Positions 9,896-17,780 of a stretch of DNA of 58,547 nucleotides are shown here, in pieces. Location: assembly GCF_004349055.1 (NCBI RefSeq), contig NZ_SMKX01000040.1, forward strand, positions 1 through 58,547. The letters are read 5' to 3'. The position numbers were made by a program, and so were the translations under genes. The number at the start of each line of letters is the position of its first letter. Position 1 is the stretch's first letter. The notes below the pieces were generated by a model. It made no database searches. It was not told the DNA's origin and was given only the letters and a program-made list of their open reading frames with translations. The stretch comes from Kribbella antibiotica. Lineage in GTDB: Bacteria; Actinomycetota; Actinomycetes; Propionibacteriales; Kribbellaceae.

Positions 9896-10891
9896 GTGAC
9901 CGTAGACGTTCACACCCACCTGGTTCCCAAGGGCTGGCCGGACCTCGCGGCCGCCTGTGGGGGCGAGGGATGGCCGTGGCTGCGGGTGGACTCCGAGCGG
10001 GCCGCGATGATCATGGTCGGCGAGACCGAGTTCCGGCCGGTCGGCCCGCAGGCCTGGGACACCGCCGTACGGCGTGAAGATATGGATGCCGACGGCATCG
10101 ACCTGCAGGTGGTGTCACCGACGCCGGTCTTCTTCGGCTACGACCGTCCGGCGGATCAGGCGGTCAAGCTGGCAAGGATCTTCAACGACCGCACGCTCGA
10201 AACGCTGGCAGGCGACGAGCGATTCGTGCCGTTCTGTCAGGTTCCGCTGCAAGATCCGGACGCGGCCTGTGCTGAGCTCGACCGCAGCCTGGCCAACGGT
10301 CATGTCGGTGTCGAGATCGGCAACCATGTCGGCGACAAGGACCTCGACGACGCCGGAATCGTTGCCTTCCTCAAGCACTGCGCCGAGACCGGAACGCCGG
10401 TCCTCGTGCACCCGTGGGACATGCCGGGCGGGCCGCGGCTCGATCGCTGGATGGCGCGCTGGCTGACCGGGATGCCCGCCGAGACGCATCTGTCGATCAT
10501 CGCGATGATCCTCGGCGGCGCGTTCGACGTACTGCCGGAGTCGCTGCGAATTTGTTTCGCCCACGGCGGCGGGAGCTTCGCGTTCTGGCTCGGCCGGCTG
10601 GAGAACGCCTGGAATCGGCGCGGCGACATCGTGCGCGGTTGCTCTGAGCACCCACCTTCCCACTATCTGGATCGGTTCTTCGTCGACACAGTGGTGTTCG
10701 AATCAGCGCCTTTGCGGCTCCTTGTCGATACCTTGGGAGAAGACCGGGTACTGGTCGGCAGTGACTATCCCTATCCGCTGGGTGAGCGACCCGTCGGGGA
10801 GGTGGTACGAAAAGCCGGCTTCCTGACCGCGGACCAGCAGCAGAAGTTGTTGTCCACGAACGCACTGACCTATCTCGGGAGGTCTGCATGA
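9896..10891 (+). CDS. 2-amino-3-carboxymuconate-6-semialdehyde decarboxylase (amidohydrolase family)
   Basis: 331 residues, metal-dependent amidohydrolase-2 family. VDVHTHLVPKGW carries the first HxH metal pair; further ligands are in LVHPWDM and FAHGGG, and the Asp in VGSDYPYPLGE near the C-terminus. These match ACMSD, which diverts the pathway from quinolinate/NAD synthesis toward degradation. The GTG start follows the TAA of the dioxygenase with no gap, so translation is probably coupled. It overlaps the next gene by ATGA. Confidence 0.92.
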   Translation: MTVDVHTHLVPKGWPDLAAACGGEGWPWLRVDSERAAMIMVGETEFRPVGPQAWDTAVRREDMDADGIDLQVVSPTPVFFGYDRPADQAVKLARIFNDRTLETLAGDERFVPFCQVPLQDPDAACAELDRSLANGHVGVEIGNHVGDKDLDDAGIVAFLKHCAETGTPVLVHPWDMPGGPRLDRWMARWLTGMPAETHLSIIAMILGGAFDVLPESLRICFAHGGGSFAFWLGRLENAWNRRGDIVRGCSEHPPSHYLDRFFVDTVVFESAPLRLLVDTLGEDRVLVGSDYPYPLGERPVGEVVRKAGFLTADQQQKLLSTNALTYLGRSA

Positions 10892-11610
10892 GCGAGGACC
10901 GATCGGTACTGACCCGCGAGGCCCGTGAGCCCGACGAGGAGCTCCGGTACGGCGACCATGCGGACCAGGTGATCGACCACTGGCACGCCAAGAACCCCCG
11001 CCCCCTGGTCGTCTACGTCCACGGCGGCTTCTGGCGACCCGAGTACGACCGCAAGCACGCCCGCTCCCTGGGCGCAGCCCTCGCCGACCTGGGCTGGCCC
11101 GTCGCCTCGCTCGAGTACCGCCGCGTCCCCGGCGACCCCGACACCACCACAACAGACATCCGTACGGCGCTCGACGTGCTCCCCGACCTGGTCGACGTAC
11201 AGGACGGGTACGTGCTGGTCGGCCACTCCGCAGGCGGTCAGCTGGTCCTCTGGGCCGCAGCCACGCTCAACCCGGTCCGCCTGCGCGGAGTGGTTGCGCT
11301 AGCCCCGGTGGCCGACCTCCTGCTGGCAGACCAGCTGATGATCGGCGACAGCGCCGTACAGGCCTTCATCGGCAGCGGAGTCCGCAACGACCTCGACCCG
11401 GTCCACCTCCCGGCTCCCATCGCTCCGGTGTCCATCCTCCACGGCCTCCAAGACACAGTCGTCCCGCTCCGGGTAGCAGAGTCCTACTTCACCGCCCACC
11501 CGACAGCCCGCTTCCACCAAATCCTCGACTGCGGCCACTACGAGCTGATAGACCCGCTCACAGACCCCTTCAACGACCTGACCACCGAACTGGCCCGCCT
11601 CACCACCTAA
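10888..11610 (+). CDS. alpha/beta hydrolase, probable kynurenine formamidase
   Basis: 240 residues. The oxyanion motif VYVHGGFW and nucleophile elbow GHSAGG, with a late Asp (LQDTVVPL) and His (CGHYELI), are those of the HGGxW esterase branch that includes eukaryotic-type arylformamidase (AFMID). As last gene of the kynurenine operon it most likely hydrolyses N-formylkynurenine to kynurenine and formate. It is not of the cyclase-like bacterial KynB family. Its TAA overlaps the stop codon of the convergent ferredoxin gene by 2 nt. Confidence 0.8.
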   Translation: MSEDRSVLTREAREPDEELRYGDHADQVIDHWHAKNPRPLVVYVHGGFWRPEYDRKHARSLGAALADLGWPVASLEYRRVPGDPDTTTTDIRTALDVLPDLVDVQDGYVLVGHSAGGQLVLWAAATLNPVRLRGVVALAPVADLLLADQLMIGDSAVQAFIGSGVRNDLDPVHLPAPIAPVSILHGLQDTVVPLRVAESYFTAHPTARFHQILDCGHYELIDPLTDPFNDLTTELARLTT

Positions 11611-11801
11611 GCGGTCACCAGGAAGGCGGCAGCCGGACAGACCAGCGCGGCCTCGTGGACGCTGTCGTGCTCGGCCGGAGGCGGTGCCTCGTCCAGTAGG
11701 ACGACCATGCCGTCGTCGTCCCGCTGGTCGAAGACCTCGGGAGCGATCTGGACACACTGCCCGGATGCGACACACTTCGGAACATCTACTGCTACCTGCA
11801 T
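11607..11801 (-). CDS. ferredoxin, [3Fe-4S] type, P450-associated
   Basis: 64 residues. Cysteines at about residues 10 (KCVASGQC start), 16 and 55 (VCPAA) give the C-x5-C...CP pattern in which one of the four [4Fe-4S] ligands is missing, as in the one-cluster ferredoxins that donate electrons to actinobacterial P450s. It lies 13 nt downstream of the P450. AGAAGGG lies about 9 nt before the ATG. No ferredoxin reductase is encoded in the window. Confidence 0.92.
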   Translation of the reverse strand: MQVAVDVPKCVASGQCVQIAPEVFDQRDDDGMVVLLDEAPPPAEHDSVHEAALVCPAAAFLVTA

Positions 11802-11814
11802 CTGCTGATCCCTT

Positions 11815-13008
11815 CTACCAAGTGACGGGGAGGAGCGCCGGCCCATAGGCCGCCGCGTGGGGCTTGTAGATCACTTCTTGTCGGTCCGCGACGCGGAGGT
11901 TCGGTAGTCGGCGGAAGAGCTCCGGCAGCACGACCTGCAGCTCCATCCGAGCCAGCGGCTGCCCGAGGCACTGGTGGATGCCGTAGCCGAAGGCGACGTG
12001 CTGACGGGCGTTGGCGCGGCCCAGGTCCAGCTCGTCGGCGGTGGCGGAGAAGATCGCCTCGTCGCGGTTGGCGGAGTTGAGCATGATGATCAGCCCGTCG
12101 CCGGCCTGGATGGTCGTCTCGTCGACGGTGAAGTCCTCGATCGCCACTCGGGCCAGACCGGACTGCGCGATGGTCAGGTAGCGCAGCAGTTCCTCGATCG
12201 CCGTCGCAAGCTCAGCCTTGCCGGCGTACAGGCGGGGGAGCTGGTCGGGGTGTTCGAGGAGCGCGAGCACGCCGAGGCCAATCATGTTGGCGGTGGTCTC
12301 GTGGCCGGCGAACAACAGGAACGCGCCGACATCGGCGGCGTCCCGGGTCGTGAACGTCCCTGCATCGACCTGCTGGCCCAGCCGGGTGATGAGGTCGTCG
12401 CGAGGCTCCTTGCGGCGCCGCTCGACCAGCGTCTCCAGATAGTCGCCCAATGCGCCTTGTGCCGCGGCCTTCTGGGCACCTGTCACCGTGTTGTCGATGA
12501 GCACCTTCGAGTGCTCCTGGAAGAAGACATGGTCCTCGTACGGCACGCCCAGCAGCTCACTGATCACCAGCGACGGCAGCGGCAGCGCGACCGCCTCCAC
12601 AAGGTCCGCCACTGGCCTATGCACGACCAGCTCGTCCATCAGCCCGTCGAAGATCCGTGCGGTCGCCTCCCGCAGCGCCTCGATCCGCTTGACCATGAAC
12701 TCGCGCGTCAGCACTTTGCGGAACACGTCGTGGATCGGGTTGTCCTGGAACAGGAAGAACCCTGGCGGCATGCTCATCGGAGTCCGCGACGGATACCCCG
12801 GCCGCGACAGGTCGGTGCTGGTCGCCGGGTTCGCCAGTACGGCGCGTGCGTCCTCCCACCGCGTCACCAGCCAGGCCGTCGGAGCACCCGGCCCAAGCGA
12901 GATCCGCGTGATCGGGGCCTCCCGCCGGAACCCGCCGTACTGGCTTGGGGGATCGAGTGGTGCCTCCGGCTCCCGTGTCATGGACAGGACCGGTACGTCG
13001 GCCTTCAC
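11815..13008 (-). CDS. cytochrome P450
   Basis: 397 residues, a soluble bacterial P450. The I-helix is LFAGHETTANM (oxygen-activation Glu-Thr pair), the ExxR motif is EELLR, and the heme-binding loop is FGYGIHQCLGQPLA with Cys at about residue 347. The GTG start at 13008 overlaps the TGA of the upstream hydrolase (GTGA), fixing the start and arguing for coupled translation; the longer open frame upstream is only an out-of-phase reading of the hydrolase. The ferredoxin downstream is the likely redox partner. CYP family and substrate cannot be assigned by eye (CYP105/107-like by general look). Confidence 0.93.
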   Translation of the reverse strand: MKADVPVLSMTREPEAPLDPPSQYGGFRREAPITRISLGPGAPTAWLVTRWEDARAVLANPATSTDLSRPGYPSRTPMSMPPGFFLFQDNPIHDVFRKVLTREFMVKRIEALREATARIFDGLMDELVVHRPVADLVEAVALPLPSLVISELLGVPYEDHVFFQEHSKVLIDNTVTGAQKAAAQGALGDYLETLVERRRKEPRDDLITRLGQQVDAGTFTTRDAADVGAFLLFAGHETTANMIGLGVLALLEHPDQLPRLYAGKAELATAIEELLRYLTIAQSGLARVAIEDFTVDETTIQAGDGLIIMLNSANRDEAIFSATADELDLGRANARQHVAFGYGIHQCLGQPLARMELQVVLPELFRRLPNLRVADRQEVIYKPHAAAYGPALLPVTW

Positions 13009-13859
13009 CGGAGCGTCCGCTCGAGGTGGTGAGCTGCGGTGTCCGATGCGATCTTCATCGGGGCGGGCTGGTCGTAGAAGTCGAACTGGGTGACGTCGTC
13101 GAGCCATAGCTCCTCGACCGGACCGGGGACCTTCGCGACGAACTCGGGGACGCTCTCCGGGCTGGCTGCCGCGGAGCTGTGCACAATCGCCAGTGGCTTG
13201 GTGAGGTGAGCAGCTGATGCTTGAGCGTCGTACTGGAGCCAGGCCAGCCAGGACTTGGGATTGAAGGTGTTGTCCCACTCGGGGATGGCACCGCGGCCGG
13301 GGCTGCCGTAGTAGTCGCCGCCCGGGGGCTCTACAGCCGGGACCAGCTGCTCTCCATCGGCGGCGTGAGCCATCGCTAGCAGCGCGTCGACACCGGGTTG
13401 TCCGCCGAGCGTTGCCCTGGTCGTCTCGCGGCTGGGTAGGGCGGGGGCGATGAGAGCGTCCGACTTGATCAGGTCCGACTGGGTCGCTGCGGTGGCCAGG
13501 TAGGCGCTCCCGGCGCAGATGCCGAGCCCGCCGATCGCGTTGGCGTCGTCGTCGTCGCGGTCGGCCAGGAAGGCGGCGGCCGCGGCGATGTCTGCTGCTT
13601 TGGCCAGCGGGTCCTCCATCGACCGCGGGCTGCCGCTGCTCTCGCCCCAGCTGCGGAAGTCGAACGCGAGGGCGGCGAAACCGCGCGCGGCCATCTCGCG
13701 GGCGTAGCCGGTGGCCATCTGCTCCTTCACTGTGCCCCAAGCACCGGCCACGACGACCGCGGGCAGCCGATCGGCCCGCGGTGCAGCCGGGAGATGCAGT
13801 ACGCCGACCAGGGTCTCGCCGGCCGATTCGAAGGTGACCCGTTCTGTCGTGAGGTTCAT
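13005..13859 (-). CDS. alpha/beta hydrolase with cysteine nucleophile elbow
   Basis: 284 residues. The elbow reads GLGICAGSAY, i.e. G-x-C-x-G, so the nucleophile is a Cys, as in the YcjY/dienelactone-hydrolase side of the superfamily. AFDFRSWGESSG is the conserved Asp/Arg segment after strand 4. The upstream AGGAG is strong. First gene of the hydrolase-P450-ferredoxin operon, divergent from a TetR gene across a 75-nt region with two palindromic operators. Substrate unknown; the context suggests an ester, lactone or similar small molecule handled together with the P450. Confidence 0.85.
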   Translation of the reverse strand: MNLTTERVTFESAGETLVGVLHLPAAPRADRLPAVVVAGAWGTVKEQMATGYAREMAARGFAALAFDFRSWGESSGSPRSMEDPLAKAADIAAAAAFLADRDDDDANAIGGLGICAGSAYLATAATQSDLIKSDALIAPALPSRETTRATLGGQPGVDALLAMAHAADGEQLVPAVEPPGGDYYGSPGRGAIPEWDNTFNPKSWLAWLQYDAQASAAHLTKPLAIVHSSAAASPESVPEFVAKVPGPVEELWLDDVTQFDFYDQPAPMKIASDTAAHHLERTLR

Positions 13860-13873
13860 GTCAGCTCCTCCAG

Positions 13874-13896
13874 ATAAGAGAATGATGTTCTGTTAA
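13874..13896. promoter_or_regulatory. TetR operator-like palindrome 1
   Basis: Left half ATAAGAGAA, 5-nt centre, right half TTCTGTTAA: 7 of 9 positions are symmetric. It abuts operator 2, centre to centre 22 bp, in the intergenic region between the hydrolase and the TetR gene. Confidence 0.6.
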
Positions 13897-13918
13897 TAAG
13901 AGAATAGCACTCTCTTAT
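13896..13918. promoter_or_regulatory. TetR operator-like palindrome 2
   Basis: ATAAGAGA-N7-TCTCTTAT, a perfect 8-bp inverted repeat (23 bp overall). Same left half as operator 1. Ends 16 nt before the TetR start codon, so autorepression and control of both divergent operons are likely. Confidence 0.7.
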
Positions 13919-13934
13919 CGAGTACAGTGGTGGT

Positions 13935-14609
13935 ATGACGAACTTCCAGCGCGCCCGGACCGAGGAGCAGCGGACCGCCCGGCAGGCCGAGATCGTGGCA
14001 GCAGCCCGGGAGATGCTGGCCGAGATGCCGCTCACCGAGATCACGCTGAACGGCCTCGGCCGGCGGGTCGGTCTGGCCGCCTCCAATGTGCTGCGCTACT
14101 TCGAGTCGCGCGAAGCTGTTCTGCTCGAGCTCGTGCACACCGAGACCGCAGGCTGGCTCGACGACCTCGATCCGTTGCTACCGGCATCCAATGGCCGGGT
14201 CGGTGTCGAGCGGCAGATCGAGACTGCCGCCGATGCCTGGGCCCGCAGTCTGGCGGCACATCCACACTTCTGTGAGCTGATCAGTGCGCAGGCCGTGGTG
14301 CTCGAGCGGAAGATCAGCGCGGAGACAGCGCTGGCGTTCAAGCGGGACTCGCTGGCGAATCTCGTGCGACTCACCGGCATCCTGACCCGCGCCGTACCGG
14401 AGCTCGCGGCCAAGGATGAAGCGGTTGTGGCTCAGTTCGCCAGTCGCGCCACCTTGCTCACCGGCGCGCTCTGGGCGCAGACGCGGGCCACCGAGTCGCT
14501 GCTGGCCGATGTCCAGTTGCCGCCTGAGCTGACCGCGTTGCAGGAGCCCTTTGTAGATGCCGCACGCGATGCGCTCCACACCATGCTGCTCGGCACGGTG
14601 ACCCGATGA
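13935..14609 (+). CDS. TetR-family transcriptional regulator
   Basis: 224 residues. The N-terminal HTH is seen in ITLNGLGRRVGLAASNVLRYF (residues about 35-55), a typical TetR recognition helix with the RYF ending. The rest is an all-helical ligand-binding domain. Divergent from the hydrolase-P450-ferredoxin operon and coupled by ATGA to an SDR gene. The paired palindromes at 13874-13918 are its probable binding sites. The effector is unknown. Confidence 0.9.
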   Translation: MTNFQRARTEEQRTARQAEIVAAAREMLAEMPLTEITLNGLGRRVGLAASNVLRYFESREAVLLELVHTETAGWLDDLDPLLPASNGRVGVERQIETAADAWARSLAAHPHFCELISAQAVVLERKISAETALAFKRDSLANLVRLTGILTRAVPELAAKDEAVVAQFASRATLLTGALWAQTRATESLLADVQLPPELTALQEPFVDAARDALHTMLLGTVTR

Positions 14610-15499
14610 GCCTTCCTGATCTGACGGGCCGGACGTACGCCGTGACTGGTGGCAATGCCGGTATCGGCTACTTCATCTCCGAGCAGCTGACCGCGGCCGG
14701 CGCCGACGTGGTGATCCTCGCCAGGAACGCCGAGCGTGCTCAGGCTGCTGCCGCCGCCATCCGGGGCCAAGTCGGCCGGGAGGTGGCTGCGCTAGTGCCC
14801 CTGGATCTCGCCGACCTCGATTCGGTGGCTGCTGCCGCCGATCAGCTCACCGGTCTCGACCGCCTCGACGGGCTGATCCACAACGCCGGTGTCAACGCCG
14901 GCATGGAGCGCCGTACGACGCGGCATGGGTTTGAAGTTGCCTTCGGCACCAATCATCTCGGCCACTTCGCGCTGACCGCGCTCACGATGCCGATCCTCGC
15001 CGCGACCCCGGGCAGCCGGGTGGTGCCGGTGGGCAGCATCATGACGAAGGCGGTCAAGTTCGATCCCGAGGATCTGCAGGTCGAGCGATCCGCCTACTCG
15101 CAGCAGAAGGCCTACACCCAGTCGAAGCACGCCGTACTGATCTTCGCTGCCGAGCTCGATCGGCGGCTGCGCGCTGCCGGAGTGAACGTCCGATCCGTCG
15201 CTGCTCACCCCGGCCTGAGCATCGATGCCTTCAGTCCGGCGCGCCCTGGGATCAATCAGGCCGCCCGGATCCGGCTCGCCGTACCGATCCAAGGCAAAGA
15301 CCGTGGCGCGCGACCAGCGCTCGCTGCCGCGACCGATCCAAAGGCTCGCGGCGGCCAGTACTACGGCCCCCGGTACGGCGCCTTCGGCCCACCCGTCATC
15401 GTGAAGCCGCCCCGAACCACCGCCGACCCGGCCACGCTCTGGGCCCAGTCCGAAGAGCTCACCGGCATCCCTTTCACCCTCCAGGCAGGCCACCCGTGA
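14606..15499 (+). CDS. short-chain dehydrogenase/reductase
   Basis: 297 residues, Rossmann-fold oxidoreductase. Cofactor loop TGGNAGIGYF, structural HNAGVNAG, and the catalytic pair Y-x3-K in AYTQSKHA; a Ser in the GSIMTK strand fits the catalytic position. The length and the extended C-terminus resemble the retinol-dehydrogenase-like SDRs of actinobacteria. Overlaps the TetR gene by ATGA and the PPOX gene by GTGA, so the three form one coupled operon. Substrate unknown. Confidence 0.9.
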   Translation: MSLPDLTGRTYAVTGGNAGIGYFISEQLTAAGADVVILARNAERAQAAAAAIRGQVGREVAALVPLDLADLDSVAAAADQLTGLDRLDGLIHNAGVNAGMERRTTRHGFEVAFGTNHLGHFALTALTMPILAATPGSRVVPVGSIMTKAVKFDPEDLQVERSAYSQQKAYTQSKHAVLIFAAELDRRLRAAGVNVRSVAAHPGLSIDAFSPARPGINQAARIRLAVPIQGKDRGARPALAAATDPKARGGQYYGPRYGAFGPPVIVKPPRTTADPATLWAQSEELTGIPFTLQAGHP

Positions 15500-15885
15500 T
15501 CACTACCGCAATCGACCGGATCGCTAAGAGCAGCAACGTGCTCCTGACCACCTTCCGCAAGGACGGCAGGCCAGTGGCCACGCCAGTCGGCGGCGTGGTC
15601 AGCAACGGCAGGCTCTACATTCTCAGCTACTCGAACACCGGCAAGCTCAAGCGCCTGCGCAACGACGCCCACGTTGTCGTCGCTCCCTGCAACTCCGTCG
15701 GCACAATCCCTCCAGACGCCGACAGTCTGGAGGGCGCCGCCCGGGTCCTCGACCGCGAAGAGACCAAGCACGCCTACCGCCTGATGGCTCGCAAGAACCC
15801 ATTGGCCCGCCTAGCCCGAGCCTGGTACGCAGTCCGCCGTAAGCCCGACCCCTGGGTCGGCATCGAGGTCACCTTCCCCGGCTGA
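15496..15885 (+). CDS. PPOX-class F420-dependent oxidoreductase
   Basis: 129 residues, split beta-barrel flavin/F420-binding family. Typical features: an N-terminal helix then NVLLTTFRKDGRPVATPVG, LYILSYSNTGKLKRLRN, and a C-terminal VGIEVTFPG strand. Members related to Rv1155 use F420 for reductions. The GTG start overlaps the SDR stop. Last gene of the TetR operon. Confidence 0.85.
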   Translation: MITTAIDRIAKSSNVLLTTFRKDGRPVATPVGGVVSNGRLYILSYSNTGKLKRLRNDAHVVVAPCNSVGTIPPDADSLEGAARVLDREETKHAYRLMARKNPLARLARAWYAVRRKPDPWVGIEVTFPG

Positions 15886-15897
15886 CTGAGCAGGCCG

Positions 15898-16053
15898 TCA
15901 GCTGGGATCGGGGATGCGGACCCAAACCGCGCCTCGACCCGCGCCCGTCGACTTGATCTTTCCTTCGTCCCTGAGCTGTTCGAGTGCCAGCCGAATCGTC
16001 TGGTCGCTCACGCCTGGCAAGGCGGTAGCCAGTCGTGATCCGTCGCGGAATGG
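15898..16053 (-). pseudogene. remnant of a winged-helix DNA-binding protein
   Basis: Directly after the stop of the O-methyltransferase and in the same frame, about 51 codons stay open to a TGA at 15898. The reading ends with VSDQTIRLALEQLRDEGKIK and GAGRGAVWVRIPD, which looks like the recognition helix and wing of a GntR/Fic-type wHTH domain. No ATG is present; a GTG at the VSDQ position could start only a 37-residue peptide. I read it as the 3' end of a lost gene whose 5' part has been replaced by the methyltransferase. Not annotated by length criteria alone. Confidence 0.5.
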
Positions 16054-16743
16054 TCAGCCGAGGCGTTTGGTGGCGGTGAGGAGGCCTTCGGAGGTGGGCA
16101 GGAGGGCGGAGACGAGGTCGTCGTCCTCGCGGACCGCTCGGATGAGGTCGCGGAGCGCGGTGGTTTCGGGGTCTCGGTGGGCCGGGTCGGGGACTCGGCC
16201 GGCGGTGAGGATGCCGGCGAAGACGACGATGCCGCCGGGGCGCAGCAGGCGGAGGGCCTCGTGCAGGTACGCCGTGTTCTCGCGGCGGTCGGCGTCGCAG
16301 AAGACCAGGTCGTAGTGGCCGTCGGTGAGGCGGGTGACGACGTCGAGGGCGGCGCCGGCGATCAGGCGGAAGCGGTTCGAGGTGATGCCGGCGTCCAGGT
16401 AGGTCTTGCGGGCCAGGCGCTGGTTCTCGGCGTCCAGGTCGACCGTGGTCAGGGTGCCGTCGGTGCGCATGCCGCGGAGCAGGGCCAGGCCGGAGACGCC
16501 GGTGCCGGTGCCGATCTCGACGACGGCCTTGGCGCCGACGGTGGCGGCCAGCAGGCTCAGGGCGGCGGCCGAGCCGGGCCCGATCGCGGTCACCCCGAAA
16601 TCGGCAGCGCTCGCCCGGGCACCGGTGACGACTTCGTCCTCACCGACGTAGTCCTCGGCGTACGCCCAGGAGGTCGGGTCGATGCCGGTGGCGATGATGC
16701 CCTCCCGTAGGTCTGCAGGATTCTCTGCGGCTGCGCTGCTCAT
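16054..16743 (-). CDS. SAM-dependent O-methyltransferase
   Basis: 229 residues, class I methyltransferase of the catechol-O-methyltransferase-like (family 3) group. The SAM-binding motif is VVEIGTGTGVSGLALL, followed by LTTVDLDAENQ and the metal/substrate region DLVFCDADRREN. In M. tuberculosis the counterpart (Rv1220c, recalled) sits beside sigE in the opposite orientation; here the sigE operon also follows, but about 4.4 kb away. Start at ATG 16743 (MSSAAAENP); the extra 21 codons upstream have no support. Acceptor unknown. Confidence 0.88.
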   Translation of the reverse strand: MSSAAAENPADLREGIIATGIDPTSWAYAEDYVGEDEVVTGARASAADFGVTAIGPGSAAALSLLAATVGAKAVVEIGTGTGVSGLALLRGMRTDGTLTTVDLDAENQRLARKTYLDAGITSNRFRLIAGAALDVVTRLTDGHYDLVFCDADRRENTAYLHEALRLLRPGGIVVFAGILTAGRVPDPAHRDPETTALRDLIRAVREDDDLVSALLPTSEGLLTATKRLG

Positions 16744-16896
16744 GCTGCCCAGAAGCCTAGCGGCACTGGGTCTCGTTTCCTTGCCTCCCGCGCGGAGATT
16801 GCGCAAAACTGCTCATTACAACTAGCCCGCAATCAGATATGATCGTCCTGGACGGGGCGGAGCTCACCTAGGGACAGGAGGTACGGCGAGATGCGG

Positions 16897-17679
16897 CTAA
16901 GCGCGGATGACGTCGATGCCGGCTTCCTTGAAGATGCCGAGCTGGCTGTCGTCGGCCTGGGCGTCGGTGACGATGGTGTCGATCTCGCTCAGTTCGCAGA
17001 TCCGGGCGAAGGCACGCTGGCCGAGTTTGGAGGAGTCGGCGACCACGACGACCTTGGCGGCGCGGCTGACGATCAGCTGGTTGATGTTCGCCTCGCCCTC
17101 GTGGTGGGCGGTGGCACCGGTCTCGTCGATGCCGTCGACGCCGATGAAGGCGATGTCCAGCGACAGGTCGGCCAGGATCCGGTGCGACAGCGGCCCGATC
17201 ATCTCGTAGGACTGCGGCCGGGCGACACCGCCGGTCAGCACCATCTTCACGTGCGGCCGGACGATCAGCTCGTTCGCGATGTTCAGCGCGTTGGTGACGA
17301 GGGTGAAGGCCGGTTCGCCGTGCTCGGCGGACAGCTCCGGGCGGGTCGCGAGTGTGCGCGCCACCTCGGAGATCGTCGTACCGCCGTTCATCCCGATCAC
17401 CATGCCGCGCCGGACCAGCGTGGCCGCCGCCTGAGCAATCCGCTGCTTCTCCGAAGCGAAACGCGCAGTCTTGTAGCGCAGCGGCAGGTCGTACGACACC
17501 GCGTTGGCGACGGCACCACCCCGGGTCCGGGTGAGGAGTTGCTGCTTGCCGAGGTGGTCCAGGTCGCGCCGGATGGTCGCCGCGGACACGTGCAACTGCT
17601 CGGCGAGCTCGTCGACGTCGATGGCGCCCTTCTCGGCGAGCGACTCGAGCAAGGTGTTGAGGCGTTCATAACGCTTCAC
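16897..17679 (-). CDS. DeoR-family transcriptional regulator
   Basis: 260 residues. N-terminal DeoR HTH (VDELAEQLHVSAATIRRDLD, residues about 22-41) and a C-terminal sugar-phosphate sensor domain (MNGGTTISEVARTL, GVDGIDETGATAH). The GTG start has a strong AGGAGGAG upstream. Divergent from a SIS-domain isomerase gene, with three TTCGA repeats between them. The sensor probably recognises a phosphorylated (amino)sugar handled by that neighbour. Confidence 0.93.
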   Translation of the reverse strand: MKRYERLNTLLESLAEKGAIDVDELAEQLHVSAATIRRDLDHLGKQQLLTRTRGGAVANAVSYDLPLRYKTARFASEKQRIAQAAATLVRRGMVIGMNGGTTISEVARTLATRPELSAEHGEPAFTLVTNALNIANELIVRPHVKMVLTGGVARPQSYEMIGPLSHRILADLSLDIAFIGVDGIDETGATAHHEGEANINQLIVSRAAKVVVVADSSKLGQRAFARICELSEIDTIVTDAQADDSQLGIFKEAGIDVIRA

Positions 17680-17733
17680 CCGGGGCTCCTCCTATACAGA
17701 ATCGGTCAGCCGGATGGCGGCCGGTTGGCACCA

Positions 17734-17758
17734 TTCGATCACGTTCGAGCAGTTTCGA
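17734..17758. promoter_or_regulatory. TTCGA repeats at 10-bp spacing, possible DeoR site
   Basis: TTCGA begins at 17734, 17744 and 17754, i.e. three copies on the same face of the helix, in the 101-nt region between the divergent DeoR and SIS genes. DeoR-family operators are often short direct repeats. Binding is inference. Confidence 0.5.
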
Positions 17759-17780
17759 CCATGACAAGTCCGGAGACGAC

